Positions 17,393 through 25,858 of a stretch of 64,000 bases of DNA are shown here, piece by piece. The translations under genes were made by a program, and so were the position numbers. The stretch is from positions 146,899-210,898 of the forward strand of contig PLZS01000060.1 in the NCBI GenBank assembly GCA_003153555.1. The letters run 5' to 3'. The stretch is from Candidatus Melainabacteria bacterium (lineage in GTDB: Bacteria; Cyanobacteriota; Vampirovibrionia; Obscuribacterales; Obscuribacteraceae). The notes under the pieces were generated by a model, which saw only the letters and a list, made by a program, of their open reading frames with translations, was not told the DNA's origin and did no database searches. The first letter of the stretch is position 1, and each line of letters starts with the position of its first letter.

Positions 17393-19039
17393 ATGAGTTT
17401 TGTCCATTGTTTAAAGAGTCTAAGAATTGGCGCCATGTGCGTCATGGTCTGGTGTTCCGGGGTGGTTTTTTCAACAGATGCCCTAGCGAAAGAACACGAT
17501 TTGATTGGCAACGATGAATCGCAATTACATCAAAAAGGAGCGAATTCCCCGGCTGCCAATTGTGCGGCGCCGTGTATCGGCTGGGTGAATCCGCTCGTGA
17601 AGCCACGTCTGGCGCTCTTGTGCATTCATGGCTTGGGTTTATACAGTGGCTCGTACCAAGCCTTTGGAAACCAAATGGCAAGGCTGGGGATAGTTACTTA
17701 TGCAATCGATGTGCGCGGATTTGGCTCATGGAAAAAGTCAGATGGGCATACAAATATAGACCTCAAAGCTTGTTTGAATGATGTGAAAAGTGCTCTTGAA
17801 GCGATACGGCAAGCAAATCCTGGACTGCCCGTTTTTCTCCTGGGAGAATCGATGGGAGGGGCGATCGCGCTTCGGGTGGCATCCCTCTATCCCGACCTGA
17901 TTGAAGGGCTGATTTCATCTGTTCCAGCCGGGGAGCGCTTCCAACAGAAGAAGACCGATTTAAAAATTGCGCTCGAATATCTTAAAGGAAAAAACAAACA
18001 GTTTGACGTCGGCACCAAATTGGTGGCACAAGCGACTCAAAACGAGAAGCTTAGACAGGATTGGTCATCTAATCCGCTCGATCGAATGAATCTTTCGCCA
18101 AATGAATTGATTCAGTTCCAGAGTTTTATGAATGATAATCACATCGCCGCCAAAAATGTCATCGATGATCCCGTATTGTTTGTGCAAGGCACTCAAGATA
18201 AGCTTGTTAAGCCAGAAGGAACGTGGGAACTCTTCAACGAGTTAACTACACCAGACAAATATTTCTTCGCGGTACCGAGCGAGCATTTGATTTTTGAAGA
18301 AGGTCAAGACAAGCGTGCTGATCTTGTACGCCTTTCGACAATGGTGTCAAATTGGATGCGTATGGTAGCCGCCAAGGATGGCACCATCGCGCAAAACAGG
18401 AAAAATAATTCAGTTTCAGACCAGGCATTGGAGGAACCAATGGACGCGCGCGTCAGCGATGCAATCGTTAAGCTGGTTCGGGGACAAAATGATCAAGCTT
18501 TGCCTTTATTGGAAGCTGCCGTAAAAGAAATTCCCGGGAGCTCGGACGCGAATTTCTGGCTAGGCGTAACATATGCAAGACTACGCAGACCAAAAGATGC
18601 ACGAGCGCAAATGACGGCGGCGTCAGCGATTGCAAGCAGAATCGGTGTCATCGAGCCAGGTACTGCGACTTCTATTACGAGTTTAACCAATCCGGCCGAT
18701 TCGGAAAGAAGAGCCGCGACTTTAGTCAACGTCGACCCGGCCATTCAGACAATAACGAATGGCAAACCAGTCGTCCTCGCTTTCTCGGCACCATGGTGTG
18801 AACAGTGCCAAGTTTTTGAAGGTTTCTTTGCTCAAGCGCATAATATGCTTGGTGACAACGTTAAACTATTGAAAGTCGACGTTGATGATTCTAACAACGC
18901 TGCTCTTTTAAAACTGTTCAAAGTCGGTCCTATACCCACGGTTGTGTATCTTGATAGAAACGGAAGAATTACCTCGACAATGATCGGTCAGACGAACTAT
19001 ATAAATTTTGTCAAGGGAATCAGTGCAATCGTTCATTGA
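17393..19039 (+). CDS. Secreted lipase-TPR-thioredoxin fusion protein
   Basis: The 548-residue protein starts with a signal peptide (to about residue 33, ..FSTDALA). Residues ~65-325 form a monoacylglycerol-lipase-like alpha/beta hydrolase with LLCIHGLG, VDVRGFG-type IDVRGFGSW, nucleophile GESMGG, acid in GTQDKLV and His in SEHLIFEE. Residues ~355-410 hold a TPR-like pair (ANFWLGVTYARLRRPKDARAQ). Residues ~440-548 are a thioredoxin fold with active site WCEQC and the cis-Pro loop GPIPTVVYL. Hydrolase and thiol-redox domains in one exported chain are unusual. Possible role: envelope lipid or ester turnover with disulfide chemistry; this is inference. Confidence 0.88.
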   Translation: MSFVHCLKSLRIGAMCVMVWCSGVVFSTDALAKEHDLIGNDESQLHQKGANSPAANCAAPCIGWVNPLVKPRLALLCIHGLGLYSGSYQAFGNQMARLGIVTYAIDVRGFGSWKKSDGHTNIDLKACLNDVKSALEAIRQANPGLPVFLLGESMGGAIALRVASLYPDLIEGLISSVPAGERFQQKKTDLKIALEYLKGKNKQFDVGTKLVAQATQNEKLRQDWSSNPLDRMNLSPNELIQFQSFMNDNHIAAKNVIDDPVLFVQGTQDKLVKPEGTWELFNELTTPDKYFFAVPSEHLIFEEGQDKRADLVRLSTMVSNWMRMVAAKDGTIAQNRKNNSVSDQALEEPMDARVSDAIVKLVRGQNDQALPLLEAAVKEIPGSSDANFWLGVTYARLRRPKDARAQMTAASAIASRIGVIEPGTATSITSLTNPADSERRAATLVNVDPAIQTITNGKPVVLAFSAPWCEQCQVFEGFFAQAHNMLGDNVKLLKVDVDDSNNAALLKLFKVGPIPTVVYLDRNGRITSTMIGQTNYINFVKGISAIVH

Positions 19040-19088
19040 TCGCTCACTAACAGCTTCGATTCTTTCGCACCATTGCTCTATGAATTCG

Positions 19089-19604
19089 TTACCAATCAGC
19101 CTTGACAAACTTCCAGCGGAATTTGGAAGACTCATCTTTGGGTCCAAAGTGCACTTCCGGCTTCATTGGTGGCGATGAAACAACAAACATTGCATCTCCA
19201 TTGCGGTCGACACTCCTCACAACTATTCCGTCTTCTTCTGGCTGAAAGATGTATACCGAAGGGTCGCCTAATATGGCGGTGGCGTCAGAAATTGGATGAG
19301 GCTGCAAATTTAGTGATGTTGATTCGCCAGCTAGCTTGATATTGTATTTATTTGTGGGCAGATGCGTTTTTGGATCAACCTTCCTGGTCAGCGTCCACTT
19401 TTGCACCCCACCCTTATTAAAGTCGTAAAGAAGCACATTCTGCCCTGCAGATGGCATGGCGGGTTGAACCGCTTGCTCATTAAGAGCGCTAACGATGAAA
19501 TACGTCCCACTTTCAGGTAATGGGTCGGTAACCTCAGCCATAACCGGTGCAAAGGCAACCAGCTGCAGGGATACCACGGCCGAAATCAATCCCCAAAGTT
19601 TCAT
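19089..19604 (-). CDS. Secreted ricin-type beta-trefoil-like protein
   Basis: The product is 171 residues from ATG 19604, where GGAGGAG precedes at 3-nt spacing; the longer frame to 19634 lacks support. The N-terminus is a signal peptide (MKLWGLISAVVSLQLVAFA..VMA). The mature part has the pattern of a RICIN/trefoil lectin domain: GTYFIVSALNEQAVQP, NVLLYDFNKGGVQKWTL, YNIKLAGESTSLNLQP and SKFRWKFV. Such domains bind carbohydrate, so an envelope or extracellular glycan-binding role is likely. It converges on the lipase-thioredoxin gene. Confidence 0.75.
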   Translation of the reverse strand: MKLWGLISAVVSLQLVAFAPVMAEVTDPLPESGTYFIVSALNEQAVQPAMPSAGQNVLLYDFNKGGVQKWTLTRKVDPKTHLPTNKYNIKLAGESTSLNLQPHPISDATAILGDPSVYIFQPEEDGIVVRSVDRNGDAMFVVSSPPMKPEVHFGPKDESSKFRWKFVKADW

Positions 19605-19755
19605 ATGCTCCTCCAACGTTTTACTGCTGCTCAATTATAGGCAACCGAACAGTTTTACCGACCCTGAGCCGCAAATTAGGAGACAGTTTTATGAGAGTAC
19701 GCTCAAAAGAGATGTGAATGCGCAAATTACAACAGAAGCTCACCTGGCGGTGTGT

Positions 19756-20604
19756 TTATGGACGTTGATCCGCTTGTCTTAGATGTGAACCAAATCGATC
19801 GAAATAGATTCCTAATCTCCTATCTTTCTCTCCATTCCCTTGAACTGGTGGCAAAGGATCATTTTCTTTTACTTCGTGGTTCTTCTTGCTTGCTGTTCTA
19901 TATGCAGCAGTCTCGTTTGGCGCTTTACCTGACAACTTCAAGGACTCTTCAAAAGCACGAAATGAGCCTCTATAGACTTTGCCATTCAAATTTTTGAAGT
20001 TGATGAATTCTTCATATGTAGGAGTGTTATTGTGAAAAAGACTGCTTGAGGTTGGGATGCTTCTCGAGTCTGCAGCGCTGGCGGCGAAATCCAGCTGAGG
20101 TCCTCGAGGTAGTCTCTCTATCACGCCGGGAACATGAAACCCAAATCTAATAGCACCACCTGCAAACAGTCCTTCTACGACTTGAAGTGAATCGATACCA
20201 GTCCTCTTTTGCAATTCTTCAATCGCTAAGTCAAGAGTGTGCGCGTCGGATGATCGACTGGCGCTATCGAGCGCTGAGTGGAAAGCCTGATTTCTTTCCC
20301 GGTTGTGAACGCTGTTTGGATTGACTAGATCGAAAACATACTTGCCCGTCAATATCGTTCCGGTTGCTATGGCCGCCGTGGATAAGAGGGGAAACTCGCC
20401 GACCGCTAGTGCAGTAAGGCCCGCAGCCGCAAGAGACATTTCAGTTGTTTCGCAAATGGTTTTGGCTGGATGTTTCGCTGCCTCGGCGATCGCACCGCCT
20501 ACGGTACCGGCTGTTATGACATAAGCCTCACGACTTAACTTTTCAGTGAGTAAGACGCTTTGGTTATATGTGTGTTGAATTATAGAATCTTGTGTATCTC
20601 GCAT
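19756..20604 (-). CDS. Hypothetical protein with hydrophobic Ala/Gly region
   Basis: I place the start at ATG 20604 because GGAG lies 8 nt before it, giving 282 residues. ATG 20634 (AGGA before it) and ATG 20877 are other in-frame starts, the last adding 91 residues of doubtful coding. Residues ~25-90 contain hydrophobic Ala/Gly/Thr-rich stretches (VITAGTVGGAIAEAA, AALTALAVGEF-like) similar in style to the N-terminal part of the HEISH repeat protein. The C-terminal half is polar and probably disordered. No family is recognised. Confidence 0.55.
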   Translation of the reverse strand: MRDTQDSIIQHTYNQSVLLTEKLSREAYVITAGTVGGAIAEAAKHPAKTICETTEMSLAAAGLTALAVGEFPLLSTAAIATGTILTGKYVFDLVNPNSVHNRERNQAFHSALDSASRSSDAHTLDLAIEELQKRTGIDSLQVVEGLFAGGAIRFGFHVPGVIERLPRGPQLDFAASAADSRSIPTSSSLFHNNTPTYEEFINFKNLNGKVYRGSFRAFEESLKLSGKAPNETAAYRTASKKNHEVKENDPLPPVQGNGEKDRRLGIYFDRFGSHLRQADQRP

Positions 20605-21010
20605 CTTTATAACTCCGATCGGTAACTGTGACATCATGATTCCTGAGCGTCGTCTAGGGACTGTAGAATTCCGCAGTTCGATTGCGCAGATTACGTATGT
20701 AGCACCAGTCACGACAGTCGTTGTAGCCAGCATTGGATAGCTGGCTGGAGGAGTAAGAATGCTTTGCATAAATGTAATCAGCGCACGAAGAGTCCACTGA
20801 TTATTTGGACCTTCGATGATAAGATACTTTTTTAACTTGGCAAAAAGTTGGCACGGATTCTTGGGAGTAAGGTGCAAATTCTTTGCGGTACATCCCTAAT
20901 TGAATCTCGAATTCAGATCCGTGGTTGACCTATTAAGGCAATGCCGACGTACACTGTGGTATTAAGTAACTAGTTAATTGCGCTGACCGACAGCAGCGAG
21001 CGGCTTTAGA

Positions 21011-21652
21011 ATGTTGGTGACAAAAGTGGCGGAACCTAAAGATACACCTACCGTAGAGAAAGTGGAGTTCTGGGAGGGTCTGTATCAGCGAAATATAACT
21101 CCGTGGGAATTGGGCACTTTCAGCCCTCCATTCAAAACTTTTCTTGAGTCACCATATAAGGTTCCACCTGGCAAAATAGCCTCCCTTGGCTGTGGAACTG
21201 GTCATGATGCTCTCTTGTTTGCAAACTATGGGTTTGAAGTTACCGCGTTTGATTTCGCGCCATCCGCCATAGCAGCAACGAAGGCAAAGTTCGAACAGTC
21301 TGGATTGTTAGGCAAGTCGGCTTTTGTAATTCAACAAGATATTTTTGATCTGCATCAGTTCAATGGGAAGTTCGACTATGTGCTGGAACATACTTGTTTT
21401 TGTGCAATTCATCCGGCGCGACGGAAAACATATGAGTTTGTAGTGCGAGACTTGCTCAAACCAGATGGAAAGCTGATCGCGTTATGGTGGCTATTGGATC
21501 GGCAGGGCTCTGGACCACCCTTTTCTGTTTCCAAAAGTGAGTTATTTGATTTGTTCTCGACCGATTTTCGCTTCGATATTGTCCATGAGCCTACAGATTC
21601 TGTGCCTGATCGCAAGGGACAGGAGTTGTTTACAGTTATGTCGCGTCACTAG
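21011..21652 (+). CDS. SAM-dependent methyltransferase, thiopurine methyltransferase type
   Basis: The 213-residue protein matches the TPMT/HOL family: FWEGLYQRNITPWELGTFSP at the N-terminus, the SAM-binding SLGCGTGHDALLFA and VTAFDFAPSAI for the ribose-binding acidic residue, then EHTCFCAIHP. Relatives methylate thiols, halides or metalloid compounds such as selenium and tellurium, using S-adenosylmethionine in the cytoplasm. The true substrate is not evident. It stands alone, 134 bp downstream of a divergent gene. Confidence 0.85.
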   Translation: MLVTKVAEPKDTPTVEKVEFWEGLYQRNITPWELGTFSPPFKTFLESPYKVPPGKIASLGCGTGHDALLFANYGFEVTAFDFAPSAIAATKAKFEQSGLLGKSAFVIQQDIFDLHQFNGKFDYVLEHTCFCAIHPARRKTYEFVVRDLLKPDGKLIALWWLLDRQGSGPPFSVSKSELFDLFSTDFRFDIVHEPTDSVPDRKGQELFTVMSRH

Positions 21653-21755
21653 CAGTTGAAAATGTTTGTCAGAATCGAAATTCATCAAGACAACAAGTAT
21701 TTACACAAGCTGGAATCAAATTGATCATCGATGCAGTCTTCCCGACAATTGAGCA

Positions 21756-23030
21756 TTAATTTCGTGCGCGTTTTGCCGGACGTGCCGCTGGTGCCCTGTG
21801 GTGTTTCTCAATATTCACGACTTGCGATTGATGATTTGAATGAGAAGGGAGCGCTTGAATATTGACAATGGATGCGGATGTGCTTGAGTTTGTGGCATGT
21901 GCAAAGATTTCACCGAGCACTTCTGCCGCGTATTCGCTTTCGTCGATTGAATTTAACACTGAGGCTGATATGCGTGCAGATCCGATTCCTTCCTCGTGTG
22001 TGTAACCCATTTGCTTTAGCACGTGCGATGGATGTCTGCCAGAGCAAGCGGAGACGCTTGAGATTGAGATCCCATGTTGATCGGCAGCGTCGACCAACTC
22101 CTCTCCAATCGCGCCGCGCACGACCAGGCTGACATGGCCTGGTATTCGCCTGTGCGGATCCAATGCACCAGTCAAATTGACACTTGTTATGGATGAGAAT
22201 TTTTGAGAAAGTATTTTTTGCATGGAGCGCAGATGTTTTTGATTGCTTTCCATTTCAAGATTAGCTAATTCAGCAGCTGCGCCCAGCGCCACAATACCCG
22301 AGATACCTTCGGTGCCAGGAAACAAGCCATCTTCTTGTCCGCCGCCAAAAATAATGGGCAGTATTTCAACGCCTTCTCGAATGAATAAAGCACCCACACC
22401 TTTTGGTGCGTGGAGTTTGTGTCCGGTAATCGACAGAGTATCGGCGCTTATTTCGGACAGGTCGATTTTAAGTTTGCCCGCTGCTTGTACGGCATCTGTG
22501 TGAAAGAATATGCCATGTGATTTGGCGATCAGAGCAATGCGTTCAATTGGCTGCACCGTGCCCACTTCATTGTTTGCCCACATGATTGAAATGATGCTCG
22601 TTTCTTTCGTTATAGATTGAATCAGTTGCTGTTCGTCCACGAAACCTTCACTGTCAACATCTAGCACTGTGACTTTCCAGCCTTGCGATTCCAAATGCTT
22701 TGCTGGTCCCAGCGCTGATGAGTGCTCAATGCCAGAGGTGATCAAATGGCGTCCCAAGCCATTTTGCTCAACATATCGAGCGCGCCCCAAAAGGGCGATA
22801 TTATTACTATAGGTAGCACTCGGAGTGAAGTATATTTCACTGGCCTTTGCACCAACTAAATCAGCCACCTTTTGGCGGGCAATTTCGATTGCTGCCTTAG
22901 ATTGGCGGCCAATGTGATGAATCGAGGATGGGTTGCCATAAATAGTTGATTGATAAGGAATCATTGAAGCCAAGACTTCTTCTCGTATGGGCGTGGTGGC
23001 ACTATTATCCAGATAGATATTTGGGTTCAT
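21756..23030 (-). CDS. Cysteine desulfurase (IscS/NifS family)
   Basis: This 424-residue PLP enzyme takes sulfur from cysteine for Fe-S clusters and other thiocofactors. Visible features are YLDNSATTP at the start, EHSS, MWANNEVGTVQPI, the PLP lysine in SITGHKLHAPKG and the active-site Cys in SSVSACSGRHPSHVLKQMG. The last ~35 residues are a non-conserved tail rich in Ser and His ending in basic residues. It follows the Rrf2 regulator by 50 bp on the same strand, so the two very likely form an isc-type operon, but no iscU lies beside it. Confidence 0.92.
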   Translation of the reverse strand: MNPNIYLDNSATTPIREEVLASMIPYQSTIYGNPSSIHHIGRQSKAAIEIARQKVADLVGAKASEIYFTPSATYSNNIALLGRARYVEQNGLGRHLITSGIEHSSALGPAKHLESQGWKVTVLDVDSEGFVDEQQLIQSITKETSIISIMWANNEVGTVQPIERIALIAKSHGIFFHTDAVQAAGKLKIDLSEISADTLSITGHKLHAPKGVGALFIREGVEILPIIFGGGQEDGLFPGTEGISGIVALGAAAELANLEMESNQKHLRSMQKILSQKFSSITSVNLTGALDPHRRIPGHVSLVVRGAIGEELVDAADQHGISISSVSACSGRHPSHVLKQMGYTHEEGIGSARISASVLNSIDESEYAAEVLGEIFAHATNSSTSASIVNIQALPSHSNHQSQVVNIEKHHRAPAARPAKRARN

Positions 23031-23080
23031 CGAATATTTTCCGTTAGTAAGTGTGAACAGTAATCTAAAAAATTGAAACT

Positions 23081-23515
23081 TTATATGATGTTTGGAGCTC
23101 TTCCTCTAATTAGATCGGCAAGAGTGGTGCCATCGAGAATGTTTGCAATTGCATCACGCACGCTTCTCATCAAAATGCGCAGGTTGCAGGTCTCAGGCTC
23201 TGGACAGCTTGGGCACGGTTCGTATGCGGTCACCGAAGCACATGGAATTGGAGCCAGCGGACCGTCCATCAACCTTGCGATGTCACCGAGGATAATTTGA
23301 TCGGGCGCACGATTGAGCACGTAGCCACCTCTCGCACCACGGCGACTTCTTAGTATTCCTGCATTCTTGAGGGTAAGCAAAATCTGATTGAGAAAGGGTT
23401 CCGGAATATGTGCTTTTCGCGCGATTTCTGGTGTTGTTGATCCTGTTGACATGTCGCAGACGGCAAGCTCCATAAGAGCTTTTAGAGCGTATTCGCCTTT
23501 ACGAGATAGCTTCAT
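23081..23515 (-). CDS. Rrf2 family (IscR-like) transcriptional regulator
   Basis: The 144-residue protein starts MKLSRKGEYALKALMELA, followed by a winged helix (residues ~10-60, PEIARKAHIPEPFLNQIL and GILRSRRGARGGYVL). Cysteines in IPCAS, EPCPSCP and ETCNLR lie where IscR/RsrR/NsrR bind an Fe-S cluster. It probably senses Fe-S status and controls the downstream cysteine desulfurase. A perfect 8-bp dyad lies 38 bp upstream of the start and suits autoregulation. Confidence 0.92.
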   Translation of the reverse strand: MKLSRKGEYALKALMELAVCDMSTGSTTPEIARKAHIPEPFLNQILLTLKNAGILRSRRGARGGYVLNRAPDQIILGDIARLMDGPLAPIPCASVTAYEPCPSCPEPETCNLRILMRSVRDAIANILDGTTLADLIRGRAPNII

Positions 23516-23552
23516 ATCGATGCGTCATACCGCTTCTAGGTGGTAACCGGAT

Positions 23553-23577
23553 AAAGTTGACCAACATACTCAACTTT
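23553..23577 (-). promoter_or_regulatory. Candidate Rrf2/IscR operator
   Basis: AAAGTTGA (23553-23560) and TCAACTTT (23570-23577) are perfect inverted 8-bp arms around a 9-bp spacer, 38 bp before the Rrf2 gene start. Total size (25 bp) is in the range of IscR-type sites. Confidence 0.55.
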
Positions 23578-23737
23578 GGGTTGCATCCATATTTACATGC
23601 TGCTGCCCATAAATCAACTATTGACTACCAGGTCCGCCATAACTGTGAACACTTTGTCAGGCTTGGCAAAAATGTTAGGTCTGGAGGCTAACTTCTCCAT
23701 CTTCTGCGGAGCAGAGAAAGGTTTAGGAATCCCTCTT

Positions 23738-24886
23738 CTAACCCAATGACTTTCTGAATCGTTTCACGCTTAGAAAAATAAGCATGAATCCGAACACCAT
23801 CAGTGGTAGCACCCATTGCCACAAATCTTCCAGTCCGGCGCCACGCAGAATAATCCCTCTTTGAATTTGCAGGAAATAAGTAAGCGGAATCAATAGCCCC
23901 AGCCAATTTAAGAGGGCGGGCATTGACTCTCTCGGAAAGATAAATCCAGACAATAATACAGATGGAATCAAGACGAATGAAGCAAGATGCATCGCTTGCT
24001 CCTGACTTGTAGCGGTGCTTGATATTAATATTCCTATCGATAGAGAAACAAATACAAATATCAGGATGCAAGCTTCCAGCAGGAAAATATTGCCGTTTAT
24101 CGGCACTTTGAAAATTAGGTACATCGCGGCCAGCATAAGGTTTGTTCCGATAAAGCCGATTACACCATTTGGCACCAACTTGCCCAGCATCAGACCGAGT
24201 GGTTTGACTGGTGTCAGCATAAGTTGCTCAAGTGTTCCACTGACTCGTTCTCGTACGATCGAATTTACGGTTAAAAATAGTGTGATAGTTTGTGCCATAA
24301 ATCCAATCAGTCCTGGCAATATGAAATTTGTCGTCTTAGCATCCGGGTTGAAGAGCATTCTCGAGCGGATGTCGATTGGTGCTTTAGCTTGTTTCTGTTT
24401 CAAGACGGTGCTCATAATTTGCAGAGACCTACTTTGACCAACAGCAATTGCCGTTTGCGCCAGGGCGTTTGCGATGGTGGAATCTGAGCCATCAATGAGA
24501 ACTTGAATTTGTGCTTGGGTGCCCTCTTGCAATTTGTCTGAGAAATTTGGCGGAATGATAATTGCAGCGCGCGCGTTGCCTGAAATGATTTCATTGACCG
24601 CGGCGTCGCGTGAATAAACGTGCTTGGTGATTTTGAAAAAATCAGTGGCAATCATTTCATCCATAAGTATGGATGATTGCGGGCGCAGATCCTGGTCGAA
24701 AATTACAGTTGGTACTTTTCGGACTTCAAAACTAACTCCAAAACCATATATCGTCATTTGCACAATTGGAATTATCAAAATAATAGCCACTGTATATTTA
24801 TCGTTCAGGATCTCAATCCACTCTTTGGTCATCACAGCATGGAAGCCCCAGAACATATCGCGGATTTTTTCGCTGAAAGTTGCCAC
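23738..24886 (-). CDS. ABC-2 type transporter permease
   Basis: The 382-residue membrane protein has one N-terminal helix (about residues 28-50), a large extracytoplasmic loop (~55-180) and five C-terminal helices, the layout of the YbhS/YbhR/YhhJ branch of ABC-2 permeases. It is the third gene of an operon with the HlyD-type adaptor and the ATPase. Such systems export drugs, lipids or other hydrophobic compounds. A single permease implies a homodimer. The gene starts 10 bp after the ATPase stop. Confidence 0.9.
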   Translation of the reverse strand: MATFSEKIRDMFWGFHAVMTKEWIEILNDKYTVAIILIIPIVQMTIYGFGVSFEVRKVPTVIFDQDLRPQSSILMDEMIATDFFKITKHVYSRDAAVNEIISGNARAAIIIPPNFSDKLQEGTQAQIQVLIDGSDSTIANALAQTAIAVGQSRSLQIMSTVLKQKQAKAPIDIRSRMLFNPDAKTTNFILPGLIGFMAQTITLFLTVNSIVRERVSGTLEQLMLTPVKPLGLMLGKLVPNGVIGFIGTNLMLAAMYLIFKVPINGNIFLLEACILIFVFVSLSIGILISSTATSQEQAMHLASFVLIPSVLLSGFIFPRESMPALLNWLGLLIPLTYFLQIQRGIILRGAGLEDLWQWVLPLMVFGFMLIFLSVKRFRKSLG

Positions 24887-24895
24887 AATGCCTCT

Positions 24896-25858
24896 CTACT
24901 TTTGTGATGCCTTTGAGACTTTGGCCTCTTCATGCTCAGTCAATGTTACGAAGACATCCTCCAGGGATGGTTTAATCGGCCGAATCTCGGTCACAGCAAA
25001 ATTATTCGTAGTCAGTTCGTTACGCAGCCATTCAATGTCTACGGAAACAGGGACGACGATGTGCAGAGCACGTCCGAATATGGTTACATCCGTAACGTAT
25101 TTTTGATTCCGTAGAAATTGAAACGTAGGCATGACAAGATCGCAGTTGACTTCCAGGTGCTTTGTGTTTGGGTCGTTCACCACAGGTAGTGATCCCAACT
25201 CGTCGACTTTACCAAGGGCGATCAAATTACTTTGAAAAATATAGCCAACCGTGCTGCAACGTTCCGCTTCATCCATGTAATGCGTCGTCACAAAAAATGT
25301 GATTCCCATTGTCGCAAGGGTAAAAAGAAGATCCCACAATGCTCGTCTAGCAACTGGATCTATTCCTGCTGTTGGTTCATCCAGGAACACGATTGGTGGC
25401 TCGTGAACAATGGCACAGGCGAGTGCTAACCGTTGTTTCCAGCCACCAGAAAGACTGGACGCTTTTTTCGATTCCTGTCCGCCGAGCCCAGTAATTTGCA
25501 GGACATCTGATTTCCGTTTCAGGGACTTTTCAGTACCCAATCCATAGAGTTCGGCGTAGAAGTCTATATTTTGTGCGACTGTGAGATTCTTGTACAAGCT
25601 AAACTGCTGCGACATGTAACCTATGCTCCGGCGCACTTGTTCTGCTTCTTTGTGAATGTCAAAACCATTTACAGATGCCGTTCCTGAGGTCGGTTGCAAT
25701 AGTCCGCAAAGCATTTTAATGGTAGTTGTTTTGCCCGATCCATTGGGACCAAGGAAGCCAAAGATTTCTCCCCGTTCGACAGTGAATGAAAGTTGATTGA
25801 CGACAGTTTGTTGTCCGTACTGTTTCGTCAAACGGTCAAGGACGATTGCCGCTGGCAT
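24896..25858 (-). CDS. ABC transporter ATP-binding protein
   Basis: This 320-residue ATPase has Walker A GPNGSGKTT (residues ~36-44), the Q-loop YMSQQFSLY, signature LSGGWKQRLALA, Walker B IVFLDEPTAGID and the switch His in TTHYMDEA. It powers the downstream ABC-2 permease. The C-terminal ~90 residues resemble the extra domain of YbhF-type ATPases. Its start overlaps the end of the HlyD gene by 23 bp, so the genes are translated together. Confidence 0.93.
   Translation of the reverse strand: MPAAIVLDRLTKQYGQQTVVNQLSFTVERGEIFGFLGPNGSGKTTTIKMLCGLLQPTSGTASVNGFDIHKEAEQVRRSIGYMSQQFSLYKNLTVAQNIDFYAELYGLGTEKSLKRKSDVLQITGLGGQESKKASSLSGGWKQRLALACAIVHEPPIVFLDEPTAGIDPVARRALWDLLFTLATMGITFFVTTHYMDEAERCSTVGYIFQSNLIALGKVDELGSLPVVNDPNTKHLEVNCDLVMPTFQFLRNQKYVTDVTIFGRALHIVVPVSVDIEWLRNELTTNNFAVTEIRPIKPSLEDVFVTLTEHEEAKVSKASQK

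Noticed and set aside
17245..17517. 90-residue plus frame after dnaE2
   Set aside because: It overlaps the lipase fusion gene in another frame and is Arg/His/Cys-rich, as expected of a shadow.
23688..24071. 127-residue minus frame
   Set aside because: Shadow of the ABC-2 permease in another frame.
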